This document shows positions 24,007 to 34,957 of a stretch of 64,000 nucleotides of DNA, in pieces. The stretch comes from Siphonodentalium dalli (lineage: Eukaryota > Mollusca > Scaphopoda > Gadilida > Siphonodentaliidae). The position numbers and the translations under genes are program-made. The stretch lies in the NCBI GenBank assembly GCA_032622095.1, contig CP136062.1, forward strand, positions 36,082,918 to 36,146,917, read 5' to 3'. The notes under the pieces were generated by a model. The model made no database searches. It was not told where the DNA came from and saw nothing but the letters and a program-made list of their open reading frames with translations. The stretch's first letter is position 1. Every line of letters starts with the position of its first letter.

Positions 24007-24586
24007 CATCACAGAACATGATTCTTACACATGGAATATAAGTAGTGGCTCACCTTGTCAGGTCGGAGCGATTATCATTTTGTTTATCGCGTTTAATCCG
24101 TCCCACCAATAAAGAAGTATTTATTTATTTACAACTGCATATACTTCAGACGTTATAGCATGAAACATGAACATCATAAACACATTAGTTCGAAAAAATA
24201 AAAGACGACAATTGTGTTTTACATAGAGATGTATCAATCAATCAATCAATCTAGTTTATCATATCTTCATGAAGATACAAATGTTTGAAAGATATGTCCA
24301 TGTGCTCCTCTGTTCTGGTACTATATACTGGCTAATCATTTTCAGTTTAAAAGAATTGATGTTATGCATGCATACAAGTGCCCGACACAGATATATTTTG
24401 AGTTGTTTATGTTAGGCGATGGGTCTGTTCTAAAAAATGAAAGAAATCCTCTGTATCTGGCAGATATACCCTTGTCAGATGTCAATATCGGAGGATTCTG
24501 AAAAGTCATGTCTACGCACTGCGTTTTCCTTGATCTCAGAAGTAACCATATTTGACTGCACACTGTGACTACTATTTTGAACAGGC
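24007..24586 (+). repeat. Left copy of an inverted repeated unit, part 1
   Basis: Matches the reverse complement of 62420-63012 over its length: GATTCTTACACATGGAATAT, GGTCGGAGCGATTATCATTT, AATCAATCAATCAAT, ATCTTCATGAAGAT and TACTTCTTTATT counterparts. The homology resumes at 27342 after the inserted element. Confidence 0.9.
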
Positions 24587-25659
24587 CTGGGGTCAATACT
24601 ATGAAACTTTATCTTTGTAAGAATCTACAATTGTTTGTAAGAAATAACAATTTATCATTCCGCCAATACTATGAACCTACGATTACAAACATAAATCACA
24701 AATAGTACGTGTTCTTTGTATTTACAAATATCTCCAATCACAAAGAATGTTCGAGTACTATGAAACATAATTTTTCAGTTTTCGCACCCTTAACCCGGAT
24801 AATATATCCATCTATGATACGCAGGGACGTGGCGACAAGGGGTCGATTCACCCCCTCGTGAAAATATTTTGTCAGCTGGAAATCTCAAGTACTACCCACA
24901 TTCAGGGACGTCGCGACAAGGGGTTTGGGTTATGTTTCTCCCCCAAACATTTTATCAACACGTTCAACAGCTGGAAATTTAATACCTGAAACAACATGAA
25001 TTGGATATTTTACAACAACAATAGGTTGAACTTGTTCTGTTATTTTGTTTTTCCAACAATTTATTAGGGGGTATGTGTTTGTTTTAGACCAACATTTGCA
25101 TATTTACCTCCTTTGGTCAAAAGTTTGGATTGAAATGGCCTATATTTAGAAATTGTCTAACCTTAGGGGGTCAGCTTGGATGTGAGGTAGCAGTATGTGT
25201 TCCTTGTAACTACTGAAATTACCCAATTTATTGAAAGTTACAACGTTAAGGAACTTGTCTAGAATGTCTATATATAAATGACAATAAATAAAAATGACGC
25301 GTGTTCCCAATGTGAGTATGATTTTCCGCTCAAGAAAGCATTGCGAGGTAAATGATACTCATGCATGGTCATGGACGGATTATCATTTGAGTTTCAATCG
25401 TCGACGCGAATGCATTTGGTCACGGTAAAGGATACGAATACGAAGATGCAAGCACAGTTTTCACAAATGACTAGAGCATAAATACAGTGACATGGCAAGA
25501 TGTTCTCTTCGATGCGCCAACGTCGATATCCAACTGTATCCCCATCCCTCAATTAGAAACTTCTGTTTCTGTGAAATGTAATTGTTTACCCCGGTTGGCT
25601 TCTGATTTTCAAGCTGTAACAGTAAGTTGTCCACCCACTTGGGTTGGACATATTCATTA

Positions 25660-25985
25660 AATATGACTAACTTAGTGTTAGTCACAAACATTTTGAGTAA
25701 CTTTGGTCAAGTATTGGAATTATTTGCACATAATTCAGCAACTTTAGTTTTCGCCTTCCAATTGACTAAGAAAAGTTATGACTAAATCCTGGCAATTTTG
25801 ACTAATTAGTCGTTTGGATCCCCATTTCTTAGTCGTTATAACTAACATCACCCTAGTTATTTTCATTAATGTTATGCCTCAGTCATGTTGTCTGAACTAA
25901 ATCAGTCATCCTGAGGAAAAACGTTTGACTAACATATGTTAGTCATATTGACTAACTTTTGTTATCAGCGTAGAAAAATTAAAAT
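25660..25985. repeat. Segment of iterated TTAGTCA words
   Basis: TTAGTCA/TGACTAA and GTTAGTC/GACTAAC recur about 15 times in both orientations, ending GACTAACTTTTGTTATCAGC. Probably a nested MITE; clean terminal repeats were not established. Confidence 0.6.
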
Positions 25986-26129
25986 ACTTTCCTCTTGATA
26001 TACGATTCCATCGCTATGTGGAATTTATAGGCATTTTGTTTATTCAAAGGGTGTATATGGAAATTATAGGATGGATACCCCATCGCCAAACTGAGCCCAT
26101 ATAGCCACGTCCCTATCTAGATATATTAT

Positions 26130-26440
26130 AAGATATCGGAGCAGTTTGAAATTATAAAATGACCACCACTCCTATTGCTTTGGTTTGGTTTATTATGGTT
26201 TATCGTCGTTCTAGCCGCTAGGCCACACACGACGTTGTCAATTTTACGGGTGGAGGAAAGACCACACAGAGGCTTGATTTCGCCGAGAAATCGTCCCACT
26301 GCGTGTATAAACCACCGACCCCCCGGAAAGCAACTGACAAACTTGCCCAGATACACGATTCCGGTCACCCTCCATATGACGGGATTCGAATCAGCTTCGT
26401 CAACACTGGACGGCCTGTGACGGTGTAATGCACCTGGACC
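26130..26440 (-). mobile_element. SINE-like repeat
   Basis: On the minus strand it carries GATTCGAATCCCGTC, like a tRNA B box, then GTCGGTGGTTTATACACGCA and CTTTCCTCCACC (like a conserved central domain of several invertebrate SINEs), then TGGCCTAGCGG, which matches an A-box pattern. A second copy of the central part begins at 63868 in the same orientation. The order of the boxes suggests a composite or tandem form. Family assignment is from memory and tentative. Confidence 0.5.
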
Positions 26441-27341
26441 GACTGGACCACGGGGGCCCCCACCACTCCTATAACCGATACCATTAGCACGTCCCTGCTT
26501 CGATACACCCCCCCCCCGATAAAATGAAGCCACGTTACTGCCTCGATGTGTTATAATAAGAGTAGCGGATCAGTTTGAAATCATAGGATGGTCACAATAT
26601 ATATAATGCTATACCATCAAAATAATATTTTATTTTCACAAACTGAATGGTTGTAAATTTGTAATTTGTAAAAACAATGATACCAAATTGGTTGTAGTAC
26701 TCGTTATTACACTGACTTGTACTTACATACACACACTACACACGAACAGTTTATTTGTTAACTTTGCGCAGACAAGTGGTCATCAACTTAGCAATCCGTG
26801 AACCGGTTGGATAGCTCTGATAAGTGATCACCTCTCAACTTATGATTGGTTATTTCTTTGGTAACTTTGGCTTGGCGTGATTCAATATATTGTTAATCCC
26901 TCACAGGCAAAGGTTTGTCCGTAAGAAATCTACAATAATCAACAGTAGATCTTTGTGAAATATGCGAGATTTTGTTAGCTCATCGTTTCATAGTACTGGC
27001 GTTATCACTATTCACAATATGATAGCACGCATTGTAACTTCCCCATATAAATCGTTGTCAGTTATTTTAGCTCTATATGCATGTCCGTCTAATTTGAACT
27101 GGTATTCAGATAACATTGATAACGGGTGCATGGGAGCAGAGTGGTGAGTTAGTGTTTTCTAAGTTTTACAGCTGCCTTTTAGGGGTTTCACTTCTCGCCT
27201 AGTTTAAGGTATTACAATAATACGGCTAAATTTTCCCTGTACTATGAAACCACTGTGATAGTTAACACAAATTTGTAATTACAAATTAATAAATACAATT
27301 TGTATTTACAGGTATAAAATTGTTCATAGTATTGACCCCTG

Positions 27342-28580
27342 CTCTACATTTCCATACCTCTTGGCAATTGTAACTTATTTGTGGAAACTATATTGAATGG
27401 GACAGAGTCAGTCATGTTATAATATATACATGAGCCATTATAATATGCAATCCTCTGACGATTCAAGGTTCCTCAGTTTGAATGAATATATGTATCTCTT
27501 AAATAGATTGATATAAATATACTTTTAATGCTTTCTGTTATGCATCATTGTTGCTAGATCATTATAGGAATGCCCTGATTTCCATCCACATATAAATATG
27601 ACAGTTGAGAAGATATAAATGTTCAAGTGATTTAATTCTGTCACAATTAATTTTGTCGAGATTGTGAAATTGGAATGCCAAAAACTCATTCGAACGACAT
27701 GGAGATGGCCTGTGTCTGTGAGATGACTATATATAACTTTGTTGGATATCGGCGAATTGAACAATCTTGTAAATGCTAGTGAATCTCCTCTCGCCATTCA
27801 TGACCAAAAATGACCCCAAATGTGACCCCAAATGTGATTTAATTCATCATATCATCAGAGAAGAACGTGCATGAATTTTGTGGAATCAGTGCTAATTATA
27901 TTTATATCAACTTTGGTGCAACTCCCCTCATGCATGACTTGAACCGCGCCACTTTTGTCATATTTAAACCACGGCTATTAGACTCATGCATGCATTATAT
28001 AATGGATATGATTATATATGTTTGGTGGTAATCGGCAACTAAACAAACTCTTATCATAGTTATTACCACCCCCACCATCTCTCACCCAAACGGAACAAAG
28101 TTCGCGTCTTTAGATCACACGTTTATATCACTTTAAATTTTGTTTAACCCGCACCAATATCTTACTCGTAAAAACCCCTATTAGAACGCCTTGGTTTTTT
28201 TTGGTGACTATTTCGGACTCAAGCGGCGCCACTTTTGACATCATTAAACCACACACTTAGACTCATTATAGAGATGAATATATACCTACAATTTATGAAC
28301 ATTGGCGAGTATACAAATTCGTATCAAATTTAGGGCCACCATTGTACATCTCTCACACAAAAGGCACCAATTTGGCGCATTTAAACCACACGATTAGATT
28401 ATTCGTATCTCGGAGAAGAATATGTATCAATCAGGTGGAAATCGGCGCTAAACATATTTTTTATCAATGTTTGTGTCCCTCCCACCCTCTAGGCACCCCT
28501 GACTCGAATGGTCCCACTTTTGATATCTTTAAACCACACAATTAGACTCGTGACATCATGGAGATTATTATTTGTAAGTT
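27342..28580 (+). repeat. Left copy of the inverted repeated unit, part 2
   Basis: Continues the match to the reverse complement of 61115-62420: CCTCTGACGATTCAAGGT, GATTGTGAAATTGGAATGCC, ATCTCTCACACAAAAGGCAC and GAGATTATTATTTGTAAGTT all have partners. The last part (28150-28560) also belongs to the CACCAAA/TTTAAACCACAC family seen at 33604-34230 and 60364-62000. Confidence 0.85.
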
Positions 28581-28591
28581 ATATATATATA

Positions 28592-29501
28592 TCTATTATA
28601 TATTTTGGAAGATCTGTTTGTTTGTTTGTTTGTAATCGATGGACTCAAAAACGACTGAGCCAATTTCGATGAAACTTGGTATGTGGGGGTATTTTCGGGT
28701 CAGGACTAACATAGGCCTATTAATTTGTCCGTGCGAGGTCAACTTTTCACGTGCCGAGGTCAAATCTGTTTTTACGCCGTTTTGCGCTAATATATTTCAG
28801 TTCGGTGCTTACAAATCGATTCGAAACAGCGCGAATAATAACATGCCAGTCATAATAATGACAATATGAGAATCTTTCGTGTTTCCTCTTTCCAACGATA
28901 TATAATATGTATGTATCCGTTTTAGTTATCTGCCTCAATTATTAAGAAGAAGTGGTACGATCTTCTATCAGGGTAAAAACAATGCGTAACTTCTATGACG
29001 TCGTTAGAGGTCATAAAGTTAGATCACGTTAACTCTTCTCCGGCCGATGCATTTGACTGTTTCAGATGTCTTGGCGATATCTCGGACACCGATGGTAATT
29101 TATCTTTACGTTGAAACTTGATAATTAATGAGCGTGTGTATATGAGGCGCGTTTATATACTTCAGTGGAAATCAAATCGGGTTAAACTGGCGGATTTTTA
29201 CGGACGAAATTTGATGCATAGGGTATCTCGGTATCCGCTGGGCCGATTTCCCGGTATCCGCTGGGCCGATTTCCACCATTTTTGGGGTGTTGGTGTTTGA
29301 CCCCACCTGACCTTGACCTTCAACATGGTTAATTCAAGGTCAAATCGAGTAAAACCGGATGGATTTCGACGGGTACTTTTGTCGGGTACTTTTGTTCGGG
29401 CACTGTGTTTTGGACCGGTCAAATCGTGACCCCACTTGACCTTGGCCTTCAAAATAGACAATTCAAGGTCAAAGCCCGGACGAAGTCGGGTCACCTTCTA
29501 G
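28592..29501 (+). mobile_element. Non-autonomous Helitron, 910 bp, both termini present
   Basis: It begins TCTATTATATATTTTGGA after an A at 28591 and ends in CTAG followed by T (29498-29502), as Helitrons insert between A and T with 5' TC and 3' CTRR. Just before the end is a hairpin, GCCCGGACGAAGTCGGG, followed by TCACCTT. Near the 5' end is (TTTG)n, then TGAGCCAATTTCGATGAAACT, a layout common in animal Helitron-derived repeats. No Rep/helicase frame, so non-autonomous. A decayed 3' end of the same type is at about 5083. Confidence 0.8.
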
Positions 29502-29516
29502 TATATATATATATTT

Positions 29517-29690
29517 GGAAAGTGTGGAGAGCGCTGGCACAGGTCGGTTATCCGATTTCTTATGTAATTATTTCTATGGAACTAGCTAAATTTTGTTAGG
29601 TTGTGTCGGAAATTGACATAAAATATTGTGTTGAGCACAAACAAAGGATAATGATGTTGAAATTGCTAAAAAGGTACTTGAACTGCGTGT
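29517..29690 (+). repeat. AT run plus 40 bp phrase shared with 60317
   Basis: ATATTTGGAAAGTGTGGAGAG then CGCTGGCACAGGTC follows an AT run here and again at about 60317-60355. The rest up to the Penelope fragment shows nothing. Confidence 0.6.
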
Positions 29691-29693
29691 TAA

Positions 29694-29864
29694 TCAAGGT
29701 CTGAGTCTAGATCGAACGAGCATATCTCTCAAACTGGGATTTTTCTTGTAGGCAATAATAACCCGTTTGTCGAGAGGCTCGGTCAATTTAGTATTTAATA
29801 ATGCAAAGTTTTTTCTGAAAATGTTTGCGATTTCAAGATTTCTACGATTGTAGATCAGAGGAAA
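29694..29864 (-). pseudogene. Penelope-like connector segment, displaced downstream of GIY-YIG
   Basis: The minus strand encodes YNRRNLEIANIFRKNFALL, then LDKRVIIAYKKNPSLRDMLV and RSRLRP, then TGA. In Penelope-like elements this kind of segment (AY-x-x-N-x-x-L-x-D-x-LV-x-S) normally lies between the reverse transcriptase and the zinc-finger/GIY-YIG part. Here it comes after the GIY-YIG domain, in the same frame, across one TGA (29865-29867). It could be the head of a second truncated tandem copy or an internal rearrangement. Confidence 0.65.
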
Positions 29865-30461
29865 TCACAAGAAATTTCGAGAAACACCTTTGTAGTCAAT
29901 GTTAAGTCCGAACGGAAGATATGTTTTAAGTACGCCCATCCAATGATTTTCGCGTTCTAGGCGTATTGAATCGGTTTGGTCTTCGTCGGCTAGAATTGGT
30001 GTCTGTTCTATTGGCTGAAAGCTGAAATGGGATTTAATGTCATGATTAGATGAGTTGAAATGATCGGAAATTTGCATGTCGAGTTTTTTGCGAACACTGG
30101 AAAGATGATTAGACATTCTAAATTTGAGAGAGGTTTTTGTTTGTCCAACATATTGTATACGGCATCTTTTGCATGTGATTAAGTAAATTACATTTTTAGA
30201 ATCACAATTAAGTTCGCTATGCATTTGATACGATATGCGTGTTTGTTCGCTGGTGAAAGTTTTACTAGTATTGATATATCTTATTGTATTGATGTAACAT
30301 CGTTTTTTGTGACAAAATGAGGCTGAACCATTACCCAACACCGGCCGGTTGTGCCGTATCCTTGTTGGCTCAGTCGATGTTGGGTCATGGCGTAACGATT
30401 CCAATTCTCTGAGAGTTTCGGACTTTACTTGGCGCAGTAATCTACTAGAGTAGCCGCGCGG
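29865..30461 (-). pseudogene. Penelope-like element: GIY-YIG endonuclease domain
   Basis: Frame continuous with the reverse transcriptase above except for one TGA at 30462-30464. After the stop it reads PRGYSSRLLRQV, so the protein continues past it. Zinc-ligand candidates FCHKKRC and NCDSKN precede VIYLITCKRCRIQYVGQT, the GIY-YIG core as found in Penelope-like elements. FRMSNH supplies the conserved arginine and LERENHW the glutamate, and LPFGLN closes the domain. The endonuclease nicks target DNA to prime reverse transcription. The domain itself is intact; the element is broken by the stop and by 5' truncation. Confidence 0.85.
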
Positions 30462-32078
30462 TCATAAAGCCTGGAACAGCACTGAACAAGCTTGATTTAG
30501 GTCGCTTCTGTTCGTGCAGTTCCGGTGGTGTCGAATGATTTGAGATTTAATCAATCCATTGAAAAGTTTTGGCCGATGGAAAGATTTACGATGAAGAAGC
30601 TGGTGAGAGTCCGTTGGTTTCGTAAAAAGTTTTGTATCTAAAATGTTGCATGATGTAAATTGTGGGCCCTTAAATATTGTTAAATCAAGGAAATCAATGC
30701 TGGTTTGCGATATTGATTCTTTGAGTTTGATTGATTCATCATGACTGTTCAAGATGTTCAAGAACACCCTAAACTCATCCAGACCATGAGTCCAAATGAT
30801 AAATATGTCGTCCAAGAATCTATAATAGGCTAATGGTTGTTTGTCAGATTTGGCTAGGGCGCCTTTCTCCCACTCTGCAACAAAAATTGAGGCAAAATTA
30901 GGACTAAACTTCTTGCCCATACTGCAGCCGGATACCTGTAAATAATATCGTCCATTAAATTCAAAGTCATTCCCTTTAAGAGAAAGTTCTAATAATTGAA
31001 GTAGTTCATCTCCAGGTCTATGAGGATCATGGTGGAAATCAAATGCATTCTTAATTGACTTTAATCCGGCATCGATTCCAATATTTGTATACATAGATTC
31101 CACGTCGAGACTAATTAGGTAAGCAGAAGATGGAACTTCAATTTTCGACAATTTAATGAGGAAGTCCTCCGTGTCTTTTACATGTAGATAGCTCGGATGG
31201 CGGGTAGCAATTGGTTTCAAATATAAATCAATAAACTCCGAAATGTGGTACGACTCCGAGCCCACGTCGCTGATGATGGGGCGTCCGGGTGGTGTGTATG
31301 GATTAGTCCAACAGCTCAAAGGTTTATGTATTTTAGGTAGCAAATAAAATGTCCTATTATTGGATTCAGGTTTTGCAATTAGATACTGAGCATGTTTTTT
31401 CTTTAAAACGTCCTGGTCCAGCAAGCTTTTGAGAATGAGATTGAATTTTAAAACATTGGATTTCCAAATTGGCTCATCCAATGGTTTGTAATATTTAGTG
31501 TTGCTTAATTGGCGCGTCGCTTCTAGAATGTAATTTTCTTTAGACATGGTGACGAGCGAGCTGCCTTTGTCACAAGGTTTGATTACAATGTTTTTATTGC
31601 TGCGAAGGGTTTTTAGTACAGTTCTTTCAACTTTAGTGAGGTTATCCTCGTTGTGAAATTTTGGTAAATTTGTAATGTCGGTTTTGACTAAGCCAGCGAC
31701 CTCGGGAATTGAGGTGTCAATCTGGCGATCAGTGGGGGTCCACATCGAAGGTTCTTTAAATTGATCTTTTAAACCTGTCGAATTGCGAAAGAAATCAGCC
31801 ATAGCTGTTACTTCCCTAAATTGCATGCTTGCTGGACCGCCGTTCATTTCCATGGCATACATAGAGTCTGGTAAAACTAATGTTCCATCCTCCGTCTCAA
31901 CCACATGTGGTGTTTCTTTGAGATCGGGTGGGGTAGGAACAAAGGTTAGACCATACCTAAGTATTGATTTCTCACCAGCGCTCAGGGAAACGTCGGGTAC
32001 AAGATTGACTATCTCGGTGCCGAGACCGACTCTTTCCGCATGGCTGATGCCCTTCTGATGAATTAGTTTAAATGACCT
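30462..32078 (-). pseudogene. Penelope-like element: reverse transcriptase
   Basis: Open from 32078 to the TGA at 30462, about 538 codons with no ATG needed at the top because it is probably joined to upstream coding sequence. N-terminal signature SAGEKSILRYGLTFVPTP, then KPCDKGSS, FYLLPKIHKP and GRPIISDVGS. Catalytic motifs: LISLDVESMYTNI (A), GCSMGKKFSPNFAS (B), YRFLDDIFIIW (C, DD pair), IDFLDLTIF and KPTDSHQLLHRKSFHRP. This is the telomerase-related reverse transcriptase of Penelope-like retroelements. All catalytic residues are present. Confidence 0.9.
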
Positions 32079-32472
32079 TTAAAGATGTTAGTCCAGCCGT
32101 GGTAGATTTTCGCCGCCGTCTGTGATGTCCAGTGGATGTTGTCATTCTCCACGTGAAAGTCGCGGGGGGGGGTATTGCCAGTATGACCTTGAGGTTCTGA
32201 GTCTGACGAGCTTGGCTGTTAATGGCACGCAGAACTTCCTGGTCCCTAGAATCTAAACTAAATGAGATATTTATTTCCTGAAAATGAAGTGTCGCATTAG
32301 GAAAAACTTTTCGGAAATTACAAACCATGTTAGTTACCCTGCTTTTAGCTGTGGTGCCTGCTGTTTTGCATTTGTCGTTGTCTGTCTTCCAGTCCTCTCT
32401 GTTGTTGATGCCAATGTTGATGATGACGTGTCGAGGTGTCTTTTCTGGCTTCGATTTCAGTTTGTGGGCCAT
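32063..32472 (-). pseudogene. SGNH/GDSL-like N-terminal domain of the Penelope-like element
   Basis: ATG at 32472 opens MAHKLKSKPEKTPRHVIINI, continuing GINNREDW, then FPNATLHFQEINISFSLDS. A run of eight C (minus strand, about 32162-32169) shifts the frame. In the shifted frame the protein reads VENDNIHWTSQTAAKIYHGW and stops at 32063-32065. GINN and D-x-x-H (DNIH) resemble SGNH-hydrolase blocks III and V. The first block with the nucleophile serine is absent, consistent with 5' truncation. The reverse transcriptase frame starts within the last residues. Some animal retroelements carry such a domain; its role is unknown to me. Confidence 0.55.
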
Positions 32473-32479
32473 GTTGCAG

Positions 32480-32636
32480 AAATATATATATATATATTAT
32501 CACTATTATTCAATGTATGTAATGTCAATATATTGTATGATGTCACATGATACACTGTTAATATTATTATACATGGCAACCTGTCCCTATAATGGGGCGT
32601 CTTTTGCTGAATAAATCTATCTATCTATCTATCTAT
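32480..32636 (+). mobile_element. LINE 3' end with ATCT tail
   Basis: CCTGTCCCTATAATGGGGCG, then CTTTTGCTGAATAAA, ending in (ATCT)n at 32613-32636, in the style of a CR1/L2-type 3' UTR and tail. It abuts the truncated 5' end of the Penelope-like element. No ORF in this piece. Confidence 0.6.
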
Positions 32637-32639
32637 GTT

Positions 32640-33600
32640 ACATTTGTATCACATCGTAATTTTATCGATTGTCGTAGTCTGCTTGTTTCAGGCTTCAGAA
32701 GACGAGTTCGTTTGTACCGAGCATTCTCGATGTCGCTGCCTTCTCCCAGATTGGCTGCTCCATTGTTGTTTGATTGGACCGCACCCAATGTTTATTGATG
32801 ACGCATTTTGACAGCGGCTTATTGTTTACATCCGACCACATGTATAAAATAATATTACCTAAATTCACTACAAAATTTTTAAATTGAACTGTCGCACCAT
32901 TTCCCTGTTCAAGTTGGTAACGATTTTACGTGACACGTAAACAATTTAAAGACATATTATGGATCTGTCCGGGTGCGTGAAAGTGACGAGTTAGTTCCCA
33001 AGCGCTATGCCAACTTGGGGAATGTAGTATTTTACTAACATTGCCGAATATTTCTAAGACATCGACCATACCACTCCACAGAAAACATCGTCTGAACTAT
33101 GTTCAATTGTAAATATTTACATCTCGATTCGGGACTCTACTCTCGGCGATAAACTAACGCAAATGATTTCGGTATCGAGGGTCATTGCATCTAATTATTA
33201 TATAAGAATGACAATGTGTTTTGTCAATTTGGATTGATATTCGTAAAAGTAAGTACTTTGAGCACGATTATTCTCCATTTCTATTTGATCATCATACCTG
33301 AGTGTTTCATATCACTTTGAGTGACAGTAACCACATCCTCTTATATGTTAACAAACGTAGTGTTTTATACAGAGAGAACCAACTTAACGACGTATTAATC
33401 TGCTCATCAACAGAGTAAAAATTTACGTCCACTGAGATAATACTCAACACGTGACCTTATATGGTTATATAATCTTTACCCATTGCGAAAGATTCTCATT
33501 TTCAAATAATGTACACCCAGTTTCAATAGGAGTAACACAAGCAGTACTTCACAAGTCTGAGGTATACACACGTTTTGTATTGTTATCTAAACATATTCAC
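32640..33600. other. No gene recognised
   Basis: Unique-looking DNA with no domain, array or splice-bounded frame that I can support. Confidence 0.4.
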
Positions 33601-33603
33601 GAA

Positions 33604-34230
33604 CCGTCGGTGCCGTTTGGGTGAGATAATAGGGTGGGGGGCACTAAATTTGATAACAATTTTTATAGTCGCCGATTACCACCAAACTTATATATAAGAC
33701 TCCCCATTATAGAAGGGGTTTCATCGTGTGGCTTAAAGCTGGCAACAGTGGCTAATTCAAGTCAGGGTGCACTGAAAGGGAGAGGGGCACCAACATTGAT
33801 AAACATATTGTTTGCGCCGATTTTCACCAAATTGATACACATTCTCCATGATACGAGGCCTCTAATCGTATGATTTAAAGACGCCAAATTGGTGCCGTTT
33901 GTGTGAGAGAAAACTAAATTTGTAAGAATTTGTTTAGTCGCCGATTACCACCAAACGTGTGGCTTTATATTTGCGAATGTCTCTCTGTGTCCTATATAAC
34001 TTCAAGGGGGGCATCTAAATGACACCAAATGTGTTTAACAGTGGTGATTTTGTACGTGGAAGATAATGGCGGTTCATATTTTCTAAAAATGACGCTGTTG
34101 GTGTCACAGTCAGAAAAGGTGGGGGAGGAGCCATAATTATGAAATATTTTATCGCCGATTACCAACAAACTGATGCCTAATCATCTCCATGCTATTGCGC
34201 CATTCTAGGCCAGACAAAAATGGACATAAC
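33604..34230 (+). repeat. Dispersed/tandem repeat of the 60364-62000 family
   Basis: Shared phrases: GGTGCCGTTTGGGTGAGA, CGCCGATTACCACCAAACTT, GTGCACTGAAAGGGAGAGGG, CACCAAATTGATACACATTC and GAAGATAATGGCGG. The order equals that of 60780-61030 and 60420-60500. Confidence 0.85.
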
Positions 34231-34880
34231 ATTTTTGGTTAGCGTAAATACTTACTTTCCGAATCCGTATGTTGGATTTGTCAGGAAGGCGTACTTTTAT
34301 CTCACCACATGGTTTTATTGAGGCACCCGATGAATCGGTCATTTTAAAAATAAAGCCGACATATTTTACAGAGTATTTTCACACCTTTCGATAAGATGTA
34401 TTCGTCCAATTTTGTTACATGATAATGGGGAGATATCCAGAGTAATGTAGTACATGAAACCTTTGAAAACCGGAAATACAGTCATGACGTCATGAGACGT
34501 CACCATGTCTTTATGGTGAGATGGATATGACAAAGCGTTGTTTTCGTTTCTTATAAAAACCTAACGTAAGAGGGTTATGCCAAATTATTCCCCCCCCCCG
34601 AAAAGCTACGAGGCGCCATGTTGTGGTATAGGGCACACAGAACGCACGATTACTTGACAAATGATGTACTTAACACACTGGCTAGCTAGGGAATTATTTA
34701 TTATATGTTTCGATCTACAGACTTGAACATTAATGTAAACACTATTGTAAAATGTACCCCCTGACTCGAAATTTTAATAAAGTTTAGATCCCCAAATACT
34801 CTAAAATGCATGTTGTCATCTCCAGGAAGGCAAAAAAGAATATAATGTAGTAAGGGTGGTGTTAATTGGTATATACCCCA
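34230..34880. other. No gene recognised
   Basis: Contains a C9 run at 34590 and AT-rich DNA. The lower part may be the 3' UTR of the minus-strand LINE that follows, whose exact 3' end I could not place. Confidence 0.35.
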
Positions 34881-34957
34881 ATTTCATTCCGTCTTGGATT
34901 AAAAAATGGCCTACTAATCCCAATATGGCTGCCAATATACCGTTTCCATAGATCAGA

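Larger units (their letters stand above)
24590..27338. mobile_element. PIF/Harbinger-like element, 2749 bp, no transposase
   Basis: Terminal inverted repeats are GGGTCAATACTATGAA at 24590 and TTCATAGTATTGACCC ending at 27338. They are flanked by the direct duplication CTG (24587-24589 and 27339-27341). The related copy at 61-63 kb has the uninterrupted site (AGAGCAGGCCTGTTC on the plus strand), which fixes both ends. GG-type termini with a 3 bp T/C-W-A/G duplication fit PIF/Harbinger; that assignment is inference. ACTATGAA recurs in subterminal DNA. No transposase or Myb-like frame is seen, so it is non-autonomous. It holds a GTTAGTCA-rich segment and a SINE. Confidence 0.85.

Noticed and set aside
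32473-32640. Hammerhead ribozyme expected in Penelope-like terminal repeats
   Set aside because: No CTGATGA...GAAA core was seen; the element is truncated before any such terminal repeat.
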